Below, in pieces: positions 16,926-26,183 of a stretch of 64,000 bases of DNA. Position 1 is the stretch's first letter. The number at the start of each line of letters is the position of its first letter. Under the pieces are notes generated by a model. It did no database searches. It had not been told where the DNA came from and was given only the letters and a program-made list of their open reading frames with translations. Source of the stretch: Saliniradius amylolyticus (GTDB lineage Bacteria > Pseudomonadota > Gammaproteobacteria > Enterobacterales > Alteromonadaceae); assembly GCF_003143555.1 (NCBI RefSeq), contig NZ_CP029347.1, positions 868,001 to 932,000 of the forward strand, given 5' to 3'. The position numbers and the translations under genes are program-made.

Positions 16926-17341
16926 AACGTAACGGTGAATTGTATCGACACCCGCAGAAGGGCAAGATTGCCGGCGTATGCGCCGGCCTGGCCGACTACT
17001 TTGGCTGGGAAGTATGGTTAATTCGCATTGCATTGGTGTCGGCGGTGTTATTGGCTGGCCCATTCTTCGTCATCGCTTATATTGCGGCCTGGTTTATTCT
17101 GGATAAGGCTCCGGCCAGTAATGCAGAGACTCAGGACTCGTCCTTTGGTAAGGGCTGGCAGAGCAGTGACGAGGAAGCGGTGGAGATTAAATCCCGCGTT
17201 TGGCGTGCCGGTGAATCCCCGCGCCATGCTTTTCAGGATATTAAGCACCGCTTTGAACACCTGGAACATCGGCTCAGGGCAATGGAGACTTATGTCACTT
17301 CTTCTGAGTTCCAGTTGCATCGAGAAATTGACCGTTTGTAG
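16922..17341 (+). CDS. pspC: Phage-shock protein C
   Basis: Inner-membrane sensor of the psp response. 139 residues: N-terminal PspC motif YRHPQKGKIAGVCAGLADYFGWEVWLIRI, one membrane helix (LVSAVLLAGPFFVIAYIAAWFIL) and a C-terminal periplasmic or cytosolic helix (IKHRFEHLEHRLRAMETYVTSSEFQLHREI). The ATG is preceded by GGAGG. A terminator follows. Confidence 0.93.
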   Translation: MKRNGELYRHPQKGKIAGVCAGLADYFGWEVWLIRIALVSAVLLAGPFFVIAYIAAWFILDKAPASNAETQDSSFGKGWQSSDEEAVEIKSRVWRAGESPRHAFQDIKHRFEHLEHRLRAMETYVTSSEFQLHREIDRL

Positions 17342-17361
17342 CACTCGACATCTCCCCCTTG

Positions 17362-17386
17362 AGCCAGCCATTGTGCTGGCTTTTTT
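17362..17386 (+). terminator. Intrinsic terminator after pspC
   Basis: AGCCAGC stem, six-base loop, GCTGGCT and six T. Confidence 0.85.
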
Positions 17387-17408
17387 GTTGATGGCTTTGA
17401 ATACACAA

Positions 17409-17426
17409 TGTAAATATATTGTTACA
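17409..17426 (+). promoter_or_regulatory. TyrR-box-like site before phhA
   Basis: TGTAAA-TATATT-GTTACA agrees with the TyrR box TGTAAA-N6-TTTACA at 11 of 12 fixed positions. It lies about 140 nt before phhA, and a tyrR gene is two genes downstream. Confidence 0.65.
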
Positions 17427-17564
17427 ACCGTGTAAGTCTTATCCCTCGGCAGTAGCTGTTCCCCAGCATCGAAATACGTAGACTCCCAATCCTCTACTGG
17501 CACTGAGAATAATAATGAAAAAACTGTCTAAAGTGCCGTACATTGGTCAACGATGGACGATGTT

Positions 17565-18362
17565 ATGAAACAACAAACCACCTATGTATCCAAAGAGCCT
17601 GATGCCGAAGGCATCATCCACTGGAGCGAGGAGGAAAACCGCATCTGGCAGGAATTGGTTGAGCGGCAGATGAAACTGTTGCCTGATCGTGCCTGTGATG
17701 AGTATATGCAGGGGATTGAACTGCTGGATATGCCCAAAGACCGTATTCCTCAGTTATACGAACTCAATCGGGTTCTGGAGCGTGAAACGGGCTGGAATGT
17801 GGCTCAGGTACCAGCCCTGATCCCCTTCGATGAGTTTTTCCGTCTGCTGGCAAATAAGCAGTTTCCGGTGGCGACCTTTATTCGTTCCCGTGAGGAGTTT
17901 GACTATCTTCAGGAGCCGGACATATTTCATGAAGTTTTTGGTCACTGCCCGCTACTGACTAACCCGGACTTTGCCCACTTTACGCATACCTACGGTAAGC
18001 TGGGCTATGCCGCCGATAAAAAAGATCGTGTTTTTCTTGCACGCCTGTATTGGTTCACCGTGGAGTTTGGGTTGGTGAAACAAAAAGGTGATCTAAGAAT
18101 CTATGGCGGCGGTATATTGTCTTCGCCGGGAGAAACCCTTTATGCGTTGGACAGCGACAAAGCTGAGCGATACCCGCTGGATCCTTTAGATGCGCTTAGG
18201 ACGCCCTATCGGATTGATATAATGCAGCCAGTTTACTACATACTCGGTGAGTTCAAAGAACTGTTTAATATCGCTGAGTCAGACATTATGTCTCTGGTGG
18301 AAAAGGCGAAGTCACTAGGCTTGTATGAGCCGAAATTTCCGCCGAAACAAAAAGCAAGCTAA
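17565..18362 (+). CDS. phhA: Phenylalanine 4-hydroxylase
   Basis: Fe(II)- and tetrahydropterin-dependent hydroxylase converting phenylalanine to tyrosine, the entry step to the homogentisate pathway encoded just downstream. 265 residues. Iron ligands are His122 and His127 in HEVFGH and Glu167 in WFTVEFG. The chosen ATG gives [13 protein letters not shown], in line with family N termini; an ATG four codons upstream is possible. phhB follows after 14 nt. Confidence 0.95.
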   Translation: MKQQTTYVSKEPDAEGIIHWSEEENRIWQELVERQMKLLPDRACDEYMQGIELLDMPKDRIPQLYELNRVLERETGWNVAQVPALIPFDEFFRLLANKQFPVATFIRSREEFDYLQEPDIFHEVFGHCPLLTNPDFAHFTHTYGKLGYAADKKDRVFLARLYWFTVEFGLVKQKGDLRIYGGGILSSPGETLYALDSDKAERYPLDPLDALRTPYRIDIMQPVYYILGEFKELFNIAESDIMSLVEKAKSLGLYEPKFPPKQKAS

Positions 18363-18376
18363 TTAAAGGGGTGAAT

Positions 18377-18715
18377 ATGAGCGAATTAAGCCAACAAAAA
18401 TGTGAAGCCTGCCGCGCCGATGCGCCTAAGGTGGACGAAGAAGAACTGGCCACTCTGATCCGTGAGATCCCTGATTGGGAAACCAAAGTGCGTGAAGGAA
18501 TTATGCAATTGGAACGCGGGTTTAAGTTTAAGAATTTCCGTCAGGCACTCAGCTTTGCCAATGAGGTAGGTGAGCTGGCGGAAGAGGAAGGGCATCATCC
18601 AGCGATTCTGGTGGAGTGGGGCAAGGTGACGGTTACTTGGTGGACGCATGCCATTCACGGCCTGCACAAAAATGATTTTATCTGTGCTGCCAAGACCGAT
18701 AAGTTATTGAAATAA
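18377..18715 (+). CDS. phhB: Pterin-4a-carbinolamine dehydratase
   Basis: Regenerates the tetrahydropterin cofactor of PhhA by dehydrating 4a-hydroxytetrahydrobiopterin. 112 residues with [32 protein letters not shown], the active-site region of the DCoH/PhhB family including the paired His. The ATG is preceded by AGGGG at the right distance; a GTG two codons upstream overlaps that ribosome site and is rejected. Cotranscribed with phhA. Confidence 0.95.
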   Translation: MSELSQQKCEACRADAPKVDEEELATLIREIPDWETKVREGIMQLERGFKFKNFRQALSFANEVGELAEEEGHHPAILVEWGKVTVTWWTHAIHGLHKNDFICAAKTDKLLK

Positions 18716-18730
18716 ATAGCTAACAAGCCC

Positions 18731-18755
18731 GTCGAGGGGAGATACTCCCCTCGAC
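18731..18755 (+). terminator. Perfect 11-bp hairpin after phhB, without U tract
   Basis: GTCGAGGGGAG, loop ATA, CTCCCCTCGAC. The stem is very strong, but no T run follows, so it may be a Rho-assisted 3' end or a transcript-stabilising hairpin in the gap before tyrR. Confidence 0.55.
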
Positions 18756-18859
18756 CTAAGCCCTGTAAGGCGATTTAATCCTTCCCTCTTAGCCAAAGAA
18801 TTGCTACAAAACGCTACAAAAAATTTTATCAGTTATATAAGAGACGGGATCTGCAAGCG

Positions 18860-20416
18860 ATGCGTTTGGAAATTAGTTGTCAGGACAGGTTAGGCATTAC
18901 ACAAGATGTGTTGGATATTTTAGTAGAGTATGAGATCGATCTGCGAGGGATCGAGATCGTCACCGGTGGTAAGATCTACCTGCACTTTCCCAATATCGAC
19001 TTCGAAGACTTCCAGCATCTGATGCCGCGAATCCGGCGCATTCCTGGTATTGATGATGTGAAAACTACGCCGTTTATGCCTGGTGAACGCGAGCAACATC
19101 AGCTCAGAGCCTTACTAAGAACCCTGCCGGACCCCGTCTTTTCTATCGATACCAGAGGCAATATTGTGGTGGCGAACGAGGCTGTGGTGAACAGCCTGGA
19201 ATCGTCTTATGACGAGATCGTCGATCAGGATATCGAGCAGTTTATCCAAGGCTTTAACTTCCACCGCTGGTTAGAAGGCGATGAGGTGCTGGCTCAAACC
19301 CATAAGGTTAAGTTTATTGAGCAGGATTACCTGGTGGACTTATTGCCCATCGATGTGCCGGACACGGAAGGCGTATCTATCTTGGCCGGTGCGGTGGTGG
19401 TGTTAAAATCGGAGCACCGCCTGGGCCAGCAAATGAACGCTTTAATCCAGCCAACAACCCATTCATTTGCGCGGCTACAAACGAGTAGTCCGTCGATGAA
19501 AAGAGTGGTCAGGGAAGCACAAAAGATGGCCGAACTGGACGCACCCTTGCTGATTTGTGGTGAGACCGGTACCGGTAAGGAGCAGTTAGCACGTGCTTGT
19601 CATGAAGGTAGCCGTCGCGCCGAAAACGAATTCGTGGTACTGAACTGTGCGTCCATTCCTGATGATATGGTTGAACTGGAACTGTTTGGTTGTGCATCCG
19701 GTGCTTATGGTAACAATGAAGCTCGCTCCGGTTTGCTGGAGCAAGCGGAAAACGGCACCTTATTGCTTGATGAGGTGGGCAGCATGTCACCTCACTTGCA
19801 AAGTAAGTTGCTGCGCTTTTTACAGGACGGTTCTTTCAGACGTGTCGGCGGTGATAAGGAAGTGACCGTCAATCTTCGGATCATATCGGTGACGCAGAGT
19901 GATTTAAGTCAACTGGTACAGGAAGAGAAATTTCGTGAGGATCTCTATTATCGTCTTAATGTACTCACCCTGACGATGCCACCGCTGCGCCAGCGAAAGC
20001 AGGACATAATTGGCCTGACCGAGAGCTTTATGCAGCTGCACAGTCGTCAGTTGGGACGAAAGGCGCCTAAGCTGAATCGTTCGGCGGTGGAGTTGCTGCA
20101 GTCTTATCCATGGCCCGGCAATGTGCGTCAACTGGAAAACGCTATCTATCGGGCGCTGACCCTATTGGAAAAGTCAGAGCTGTCTAAGGATGACATTGAG
20201 CTGCCGGGCACCACGGGATCCAAGACCTACTTCCCAGAGGAGATCAAAGGCACTCTGGATCAGGAAGTGAAGCGATTTGAGCGGGATCTGCTGCGTCAGC
20301 TTTATCCCAGCTACCCCAGCACTCGCCAGTTAGCCAAGAAACTGGGACTGAGCCATACCGCTATCGCCAACAAGTTGCGCGAATACGGCATTAACAAGAA
20401 GACTGTAAAGATTTGA
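18860..20416 (+). CDS. tyrR: Aromatic amino-acid regulator TyrR
   Basis: DNA-binding regulator of aromatic amino-acid metabolism and transport. 518 residues: ACT domain about 1-75, PAS domain about 80-190, AAA+ domain about 205-430 with Walker A GETGTGKE (234-241), and a C-terminal helix-turn-helix (TRQLAKKLGLSHTAIANKLREYGI). The sigma-54 contact motif GAFTGA is replaced by CASGAYG, as expected for TyrR, which works with sigma-70. In Pseudomonas the homologue PhhR activates phhAB; TyrR-like boxes in this window fit the same role here. Confidence 0.93.
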   Translation: MRLEISCQDRLGITQDVLDILVEYEIDLRGIEIVTGGKIYLHFPNIDFEDFQHLMPRIRRIPGIDDVKTTPFMPGEREQHQLRALLRTLPDPVFSIDTRGNIVVANEAVVNSLESSYDEIVDQDIEQFIQGFNFHRWLEGDEVLAQTHKVKFIEQDYLVDLLPIDVPDTEGVSILAGAVVVLKSEHRLGQQMNALIQPTTHSFARLQTSSPSMKRVVREAQKMAELDAPLLICGETGTGKEQLARACHEGSRRAENEFVVLNCASIPDDMVELELFGCASGAYGNNEARSGLLEQAENGTLLLDEVGSMSPHLQSKLLRFLQDGSFRRVGGDKEVTVNLRIISVTQSDLSQLVQEEKFREDLYYRLNVLTLTMPPLRQRKQDIIGLTESFMQLHSRQLGRKAPKLNRSAVELLQSYPWPGNVRQLENAIYRALTLLEKSELSKDDIELPGTTGSKTYFPEEIKGTLDQEVKRFERDLLRQLYPSYPSTRQLAKKLGLSHTAIANKLREYGINKKTVKI

Positions 20417-20420
20417 TTCC

Positions 20421-20449
20421 AAAAAAGGGAGCTGGCAGCTCCCTTTTTT
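20421..20449 (+). terminator. Intrinsic terminator after tyrR
   Basis: AAAAAAGGGAGCTG/CAGCTCCCTTTTTT hairpin with T run. Confidence 0.88.
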
Positions 20450-20497
20450 AATGCACTATTTTCTTTTTATTCAAAGAGTTAGTTTCCAGCGCTGGGT

Positions 20498-20515
20498 TGT
20501 AAAAGATACGTTACG
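20498..20515 (+). promoter_or_regulatory. TyrR-box-like site before hpd
   Basis: TGTAAA-AGATAC-GTTACG agrees with TGTAAA-N6-TTTACA at 10 of 12 positions, about 115 nt before hpd. Confidence 0.5.
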
Positions 20516-20631
20516 ATATCTTTGTGGTTTGGTTAAAAACTGACGGGGCAAGCTTTCTTCTCTTTTGCCATGCTTTGTTGTCTATTACCAGTCCCTAGTT
20601 TTTCAATTTTCGAATTTGAGTGAGAAAGACC

Positions 20632-21711
20632 ATGACTGAACAAAGCTACAATCCTCTTGGTACTGACGGTTTTGAATTTGTGGAATATACCGCCGCCGAT
20701 GACAAAGGCATTGCGGATCTGAAGCACCTGTTTTCTTGCCTGGGCTTTGCTGAGGTGGCCAAGCACCGCTCAAAAGAAGTCTGGCTGTATAAGCAAGGCG
20801 ATATCAATTTTATTGTGAATGCTCAACCTTCATCCCAGGCGGAAGAATTCGCCCGTGAGCATGGGCCCAGCGTCTGTGGCATGGCCTGGCGGGTTAAAGA
20901 TGCCGCTAAGGCTCTGGAGCACGCACTGGCCAATGGTGCTAAGCAGTTCCAGGGAAACCTTGGCGCAATGGAACTGATGATTCCTGCTGTGTACGGTATC
21001 GGTGAGAGCACCCTGTATTTCGTGGACCGCTACGGCGATAAGGGCAGCATCTATGAGGTGGACTTCAATTTCTACGATGATTGGCAGCAGCGCATGCAGG
21101 ATGCAGATACGGGACTGGACTTTGTTGACCACCTGACTCATAACGTGAAGCGCGGCAACATGAAAGTCTGGGCCGACTTTTATGAGAACATCGGTAACTT
21201 CCGCGAAATCCGCTATTTCGATATTGAGGGCAAGCTAACCGGACTGGTCAGTAAGGCAATGACTGGGCCTTGTGGCAAGATCCGCATCCCGATCAATGAG
21301 TCCTCTGATGAAAAATCGCAAATTGAAGAGTTTATCCGCGAGTATAACGGTGAAGGGATTCAGCATATTGCGCTTGCCACTGACAATATCTATGAAACAG
21401 TTCGTCAGTTACGTGACCGCGGCATGAACTTTATGGATACACCGGACACCTACTACGAGAAGGTGGATGAACGGGTGCCTGGTCATGGCGAAGACTTGGC
21501 CGAATTACAGAAGCAGAAAATTCTGATCGATGGTGCGCCGATGAAAGACGGTATTTTGCTGCAGATTTTCACCGATACCGTAATCGGGCCAGTATTTTTC
21601 GAAATTATTCAGCGGAAGGGCAACGAAGGTTTCGGTGAAGGAAACTTTAAGGCTCTGTTTGAATCCATTGAGCTGGATCAGATTCGTCGTGGAGTGTTGA
21701 ACGATGCGTAA
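20632..21711 (+). CDS. hpd: 4-hydroxyphenylpyruvate dioxygenase
   Basis: Fe(II) dioxygenase converting 4-hydroxyphenylpyruvate to homogentisate. 359 residues in two VOC-fold halves; the iron ligands are His167 (VDHLTHNV), His245 (GIQHIALAT) and Glu324 (FFEIIQRKG). The ATG giving MTEQSYNPLGTDGFEFVEY matches family starts; the GTG four codons earlier is rejected. hgmA starts inside its last codons (8-nt overlap). First gene of the hpd-hgmA-fah-maiA operon. Confidence 0.95.
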   Translation: MTEQSYNPLGTDGFEFVEYTAADDKGIADLKHLFSCLGFAEVAKHRSKEVWLYKQGDINFIVNAQPSSQAEEFAREHGPSVCGMAWRVKDAAKALEHALANGAKQFQGNLGAMELMIPAVYGIGESTLYFVDRYGDKGSIYEVDFNFYDDWQQRMQDADTGLDFVDHLTHNVKRGNMKVWADFYENIGNFREIRYFDIEGKLTGLVSKAMTGPCGKIRIPINESSDEKSQIEEFIREYNGEGIQHIALATDNIYETVRQLRDRGMNFMDTPDTYYEKVDERVPGHGEDLAELQKQKILIDGAPMKDGILLQIFTDTVIGPVFFEIIQRKGNEGFGEGNFKALFESIELDQIRRGVLNDA

Positions 21712-22846
21712 GTGGATCACCTTTCCCCGTCAACAGGGTAAGGTGTCGCGCCAGGCTCATGCGGACTTTCCGCAAGAGGCCATCTTTGAGAGAGAGGTGG
21801 GCCGGAGCGGCTTTTTCGGACCGGCTACCCACTTCCATCATAAGCATGCCCCCACGGGCTGGAGTCATTGGGAGGGGCCGTTAAGGCCTCGACTGTTTGA
21901 CTTAAATCAGCTTAATGATGTAGCCATGGATAGCCCGTGGCAGGCGCCGCTGATTCTGTCCAATGCCCATTGTCAGATGCGATTGTGGCACTGTAATAAG
22001 GCTATGAGCAGTCTGGCCCGCAATGCTGATGGAGATCAGTTGTTGTTTGTGCATGAGGGGCATGGTGAATTGTTCTGCGATTATGGGCACCTTCACCTGA
22101 ATAAAGGTGATTATCTGGTGTTGCCACGCTCGACCATGTGGCGCTTAGAGCCTGCCGGTTCCATGCAGCTTTTGATGATTGAAGCCACTAATGACAGCTT
22201 CCAGCTGCCAGATAAAGGACTGTTAGGCCCTCAGGCCATTTTTGACCCGGCCATGCTGGATACGCCTGAAATCAATCAGACATTTTTGGATCAGCAAGAC
22301 GAGAACCACTGGCAAGTGGCGGTCAAGCGTCACAATCAGGTGTCAGTGATTACCTACCCCTACAACCCGTTGGACGCTATCGGTTGGCACGGTGAGGTCG
22401 CTGCGGTACGAATAAACTGGCGTGATATCCGGCCCCTTATGAGCCATCGCTATCACCTGCCGCCATCGGCACACACCACCTTTGTCGCCAATCGCTTTGT
22501 GGTCTGCACTTTTGTGCCCCGGCCTATTGAGAGTGATCCCGGTGCTTTGAAAGTGCCGTTTTATCATAACAATGACGATTTCGATGAAGTTTTGTTCTAT
22601 CATGAGGGAGACTTTTTCAGTCGCGATAATATTGAGCGCGGGATGGTTACGTTCCACCCGGCCGGGTTCACCCATGGCCCGCATCCTAAGGCTTTTAAAG
22701 CCGGTTTGGAGCATCGTAAAAAATTCACCGACGAGGTCGCGGTTATGTTGGATACCCGGGACGCCCTTGAAATTGGCGAACCGGCATCCCAAGTTGAAAA
22801 CCACGACTACGTAAATAGCTGGAAAGAAGAGCCTAATAATCAATGA
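21704..22846 (+). CDS. hgmA: Homogentisate 1,2-dioxygenase
   Basis: Opens the ring of homogentisate to maleylacetoacetate using Fe(II). 380 residues, a compact bacterial form shorter than the roughly 430-residue Pseudomonas enzyme. Seen: cupin-type strands with EGHGELFCDYGHLHLNKGDYLVLPRSTMWR and the C-terminal DDFDEVLFYHEGDFFSR ... GMVTFHPAGFTHGPHP, which supplies the His/Glu iron ligands. The start overlaps hpd and the stop overlaps the next gene, so the operon is tightly coupled. Confidence 0.93.
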   Translation: MRKWITFPRQQGKVSRQAHADFPQEAIFEREVGRSGFFGPATHFHHKHAPTGWSHWEGPLRPRLFDLNQLNDVAMDSPWQAPLILSNAHCQMRLWHCNKAMSSLARNADGDQLLFVHEGHGELFCDYGHLHLNKGDYLVLPRSTMWRLEPAGSMQLLMIEATNDSFQLPDKGLLGPQAIFDPAMLDTPEINQTFLDQQDENHWQVAVKRHNQVSVITYPYNPLDAIGWHGEVAAVRINWRDIRPLMSHRYHLPPSAHTTFVANRFVVCTFVPRPIESDPGALKVPFYHNNDDFDEVLFYHEGDFFSRDNIERGMVTFHPAGFTHGPHPKAFKAGLEHRKKFTDEVAVMLDTRDALEIGEPASQVENHDYVNSWKEEPNNQ

Positions 22847-23859
22847 AACTCGCAACGCTAAAAAACGATACTCGCGACGGCCAACTGGTGATTGTCAGTA
22901 AAGATCTGAAATCCGCTGTGGCTGTGACACACATTGCTTCTACCATGCAAGAAGCCCTGGATAACTGGGATACGGTGGCCATGCACCTGCAGGCTACCTA
23001 TCACGCATTGAATATCGGTCAGTTGGACGATGTGATGTCCTTTGACCCGGCTCAGTGTGAGTCGCCTTTGCCCCGGGCCTATCAGTGGGCTGATGGCAGT
23101 GCTTATGTAAACCATGTGGAGCTGGTGCGCAAAGCACGGGGTGCCGAGATGCCGGAAAGCTTCTGGAGCGATCCTCTGATGTACCAAGGTGGTTCTGATG
23201 ACTTTATTGGACCGCAGGAGGATATTGAACTGCCCTCTGATGAATGGGGCATTGATTTTGAAGGTGAGGTGGCAGTGGTTACCGGTGACGTGCCCATGGG
23301 CTGTACCCCGGAGGAAGCGGGCAATCATATCCGCTTGCTGATGTTGGTGAACGACGTGTCTCTGCGCGGCCTTATCCCTGGCGAACTGGCTAAAGGCTTT
23401 GGCTTTTTCCAGTCCAAGCCAGCCTCAGCATTTTCGCCAGTGGCGGTGACGCCTGATGAGCTGGGGGAAAGCTGGGAAGACTGCAAGGTTCATCTGCCAT
23501 TGCTGTCTACTTATAACGACAAGGCTTTCGGCAAGCCGGATGCGGGCACCGATATGACCTTCAATTTTGCCCAGTTGATCGCCCATGCCGCTAAGAGCCG
23601 TAACCTGGGGGCCGGCAGTATTATCGGTTCTGGCACGGTTTCCAATAAGCAAGGCACCGATCACGGGACGTCCATTGACGAAGGTGGAGTGGGTTACTCC
23701 TGCATCGCTGAGGTCCGGATGATCGAAACGATTCGTGATGGTGAGCCATCCACTCAGTTTATGAAGTTCGGTGATAAGATTCGCATCGAGATGCTGGATG
23801 ATAATGGTGAGAGTGTCTTTGGTGCCATCGATCAGCAAGTGAAAGAGTACAAGGGATGA
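22843..23859 (+). CDS. Fumarylacetoacetate hydrolase family protein
   Basis: Predicted fumarylacetoacetase, the last step giving fumarate and acetoacetate. 338 residues of the FAH fold: acidic metal ligands in IDFEGEVAVVTGDVP, LLMLVNDVSLRGL, FFQSKPASAFSPVAVTP and GAGSIIGSGTVSNKQG. It is the bacterial short form, not the 420-residue eukaryote-like FahA, so the symbol is left blank. It overlaps hgmA by four bases and maiA by four bases. Confidence 0.9.
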   Translation: MKLATLKNDTRDGQLVIVSKDLKSAVAVTHIASTMQEALDNWDTVAMHLQATYHALNIGQLDDVMSFDPAQCESPLPRAYQWADGSAYVNHVELVRKARGAEMPESFWSDPLMYQGGSDDFIGPQEDIELPSDEWGIDFEGEVAVVTGDVPMGCTPEEAGNHIRLLMLVNDVSLRGLIPGELAKGFGFFQSKPASAFSPVAVTPDELGESWEDCKVHLPLLSTYNDKAFGKPDAGTDMTFNFAQLIAHAAKSRNLGAGSIIGSGTVSNKQGTDHGTSIDEGGVGYSCIAEVRMIETIRDGEPSTQFMKFGDKIRIEMLDDNGESVFGAIDQQVKEYKG

Positions 23860-24509
23860 GTTTGAAGCTCTATGGTTACTGGCGGTCTTCCGCCAGTTAC
23901 CGGGTGCGAATTGCGCTGAATTTGAAACAACTGGACTATGACTATGTGCCGGTGCATTTGGTCAAAGACGGCGGTGAACAGCACCTGACTTCTTACCAGC
24001 AGTTGAATCCGGCCGAGTTAGTGCCCACTTTCGTCGACGAAGATGAGGACGTGATTCTTAACCAGTCACTGGCGATCATCGAGTACTTGCATGAAAGGTA
24101 CGATAGCGGGGAAGAACTCTTACCCGAGCATCGTTTAGATCGTGCAAGAGTGCGGGCCTTGTCTTATGACTTAGCCTGTGATGTTCAGCCGCTGGTGAAT
24201 CTCCGGGTATTGCAGCAAATTTCGGCAGACTTCAACGCCGATGATGAACACAAGGCCGCCTGGGCCAGAAACTGGAATCAGCGGGGGCTGAGTGCCGTTG
24301 AAAAGCGTTTGCAGACTACAGCGGGCAAATACTGCTTTGGCTTCGATGTGTCGCTGGCCGATATTTGTCTGGTCCCTCAGGTCTATAACGCCATGCGTTT
24401 TAAGGTGGATATTAGTGCCTATCCGTTGATCGAGAAGATCTACCACAATTGTCTCGAGTTGGACGCGTTTGAGCGGGCACGGCCGGAAAATCAGCCAGAC
24501 GCCCAGTGA
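23856..24509 (+). CDS. maiA: Maleylacetoacetate isomerase (zeta-class GST)
   Basis: Glutathione-dependent cis-trans isomerase making fumarylacetoacetate. 217 residues: thioredoxin-like domain with WRSSASYRVRIALNLK near residues 8-23 and helical C-terminal domain. The zeta-class SSC motif reads SSAS; the Cys is Ala, a change also common in bacterial MaiA, with the Ser pair kept. Operon order hpd-hgmA-fah-maiA supports the call over a generic GST. Confidence 0.93.
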   Translation: MSLKLYGYWRSSASYRVRIALNLKQLDYDYVPVHLVKDGGEQHLTSYQQLNPAELVPTFVDEDEDVILNQSLAIIEYLHERYDSGEELLPEHRLDRARVRALSYDLACDVQPLVNLRVLQQISADFNADDEHKAAWARNWNQRGLSAVEKRLQTTAGKYCFGFDVSLADICLVPQVYNAMRFKVDISAYPLIEKIYHNCLELDAFERARPENQPDAQ

Positions 24510-24526
24510 GATAATGCTATACTTTC

Positions 24527-24548
24527 GCCCTGAAATTAGCTTCAGGGC
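24527..24548 (+). terminator. Hairpin after maiA
   Basis: GCCCTGAA, loop ATTAGC, TTCAGGGC; followed by TCCTC rather than a T run, so termination here is only probable. Confidence 0.5.
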
Positions 24549-24569
24549 TCCTCAATCGCTCCTCCTCAT

Positions 24570-26066
24570 CTATCCATAACAGCTCGGGTTTCTGGGGCAT
24601 TCACTGCCTTTTGCGCATATCAGGTGTGCCGGTGATGCCATGCCTTGCTCGATCCAGCCGATATTCAGAATTTTAGCCACCGAGGTTAAAGGCTGGCGCA
24701 ATGCGCTGGGCAGCAGTGCTGAGCCGCCGTTTTCACTGCAGTTCTGCTTTACCAGCTCCGCCAGTTCGTTGGCGTTATGGCCCTGAGCTTCCAGAGCGGG
24801 GTTTAAATCAATGCCAGCACATAACACATGAGGGTTGTTTGCCAAATCCTGCACTCGTACTGAGTCACAGCAGTAGATTCTGGGCTGCCCATTGACGTGC
24901 AAAACGGAAATTTGTGCTGAGCTGTTGGCATTTGACTCACTGAGCTTGCGAAAAACAGCCCAATGCTGGCAAGGATCATCGACGGTGCGCATATTTCCCC
25001 AGGGCAGGGGAATGCCGTTTCCGCGATAAACGGCCTTTAATTTACCCGGTGAATAGGCGTCGAAATAGTGCCAGTGTGGGTAGGATGATACTGCCGTCAT
25101 ACGTCGCATAGCGACAGCAGGAGAAACTTCAATCTGCCTGTGTATATCGATGCTATAGCCATAGCGATCCAGCAACTGACGAAAAGGTGCCTTAGGGCAT
25201 AGCAAAGCCCCGGCGAAAAAACTGCATTCGAAATCCCGCCATGCGGCCAGTACATCGGCGGCTTCAATATGGCTGTGGCTCTGGCGTTGCTGCCAGTTTT
25301 GACTGCCGCCGATGGTCATGGACTGTTCATTATACTCGCTACGGTGCAATACCCGCCGTCCAATATACGTAGCCAGTTCGTATTTTAAACGGGTTGGGGC
25401 CTGTTTGAGATGGCGGTTCAGCATCAGGGTATTGGCACCCTTCATATAGGAAGACCTTAGCTGATGGGTGGTTATCCCAGTATTGTCCATTTTGGGTTGG
25501 GCCGGTTCATCAAACCAGTCGACCTTATAGCCTTGCTGCGCGATTAGCTCCAGTAAGTCCTGAGTACTTAGAGGCATCCGGCGCTGGCCAATGTCTTCGG
25601 CGGCTCGCTCCAGGTCGGGGAAGTGGTTCTGATGGTGTTCCTGATAGGCACGAATCAATAGATGAGCGAACTGCTGCCCGCTGACACCAGTTTGAGAAAG
25701 CAGCTCGGGAATGGCGATTTGCAGAATGTCCTGAGAGAACAAAAATCCCGGTTCCAGTGGCATCCCGCTGATTCCGCCCGAGTTTCCTTTAGCCGGTGTC
25801 GTGGCCTCGGGGGCGGGTTCGTCGTCCAGAAACCATAGCAGAGGTTTTTGAAATACCTCGCTGATCACTTCCAGCATGGCCTCGCTGGGCACACGCTTTC
25901 CGCGCTCAATCATGGACAGGTAGGAGACCGAAGGTGCGTATTCAGGGTCGATACGAATACAGCGAGCGGATAAGTCTTCAATGGTCAAGCCGTGCCGCTT
26001 GCGCAAGTTACGCAACTTAGTGCCCAGAAAGTGAGATTGTCGGATCAGACTTTTACGTGATGTCAT
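24570..26066 (-). CDS. XRE-family regulator with DUF3612 domain
   Basis: Predicted transcription factor of 498 residues. The N-terminal Cro/C1 helix-turn-helix spans about 14-75 (LRNLRKRHGLTIEDLSARC ... VSYLSMIERGKRVPS). The rest is a DUF3612/ScfR-like effector region with conserved Cys toward the C terminus (CAKGSECPRNPSC). Related regulators control glyoxylate, methylcitrate and short-chain acyl-CoA metabolism; the ligand here is unknown. No malate synthase or isocitrate lyase gene lies beside it. A palindrome at its start codon suggests autoregulation. Confidence 0.8.
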   Translation of the reverse strand: MTSRKSLIRQSHFLGTKLRNLRKRHGLTIEDLSARCIRIDPEYAPSVSYLSMIERGKRVPSEAMLEVISEVFQKPLLWFLDDEPAPEATTPAKGNSGGISGMPLEPGFLFSQDILQIAIPELLSQTGVSGQQFAHLLIRAYQEHHQNHFPDLERAAEDIGQRRMPLSTQDLLELIAQQGYKVDWFDEPAQPKMDNTGITTHQLRSSYMKGANTLMLNRHLKQAPTRLKYELATYIGRRVLHRSEYNEQSMTIGGSQNWQQRQSHSHIEAADVLAAWRDFECSFFAGALLCPKAPFRQLLDRYGYSIDIHRQIEVSPAVAMRRMTAVSSYPHWHYFDAYSPGKLKAVYRGNGIPLPWGNMRTVDDPCQHWAVFRKLSESNANSSAQISVLHVNGQPRIYCCDSVRVQDLANNPHVLCAGIDLNPALEAQGHNANELAELVKQNCSENGGSALLPSALRQPLTSVAKILNIGWIEQGMASPAHLICAKGSECPRNPSCYG

Positions 26067-26068
26067 TT

Positions 26069-26081
26069 TGTAAAATTTACA
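26069..26081. promoter_or_regulatory. Palindromic operator candidate TGTAAAATTTACA
   Basis: Perfect 13-nt palindrome (TGTAAA-A-TTTACA) three bases before the regulator's start codon and in the shared divergent region with the gene at 26184. Two TTGTGAAAT direct repeats follow at about 26082 and 26096. The spacing (one base) is wrong for a TyrR box, so the adjacent XRE regulator is the better candidate to bind. Confidence 0.45.
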
Positions 26082-26183
26082 TTGTGAAATTTTATTTGTG
26101 AAATTGTAGTAAAAAATTGTCTAGACTGCTATTCAAGGTCAACGCATCGGCTTGACCAGAATAAAGAGGCAAGGGGACGAATA

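Noticed and set aside
18860-20416. Reading TyrR as a sigma-54 activator
   Set aside because: The AAA+ domain lacks GAFTGA (CASGAYG instead), so it should not contact sigma-54.
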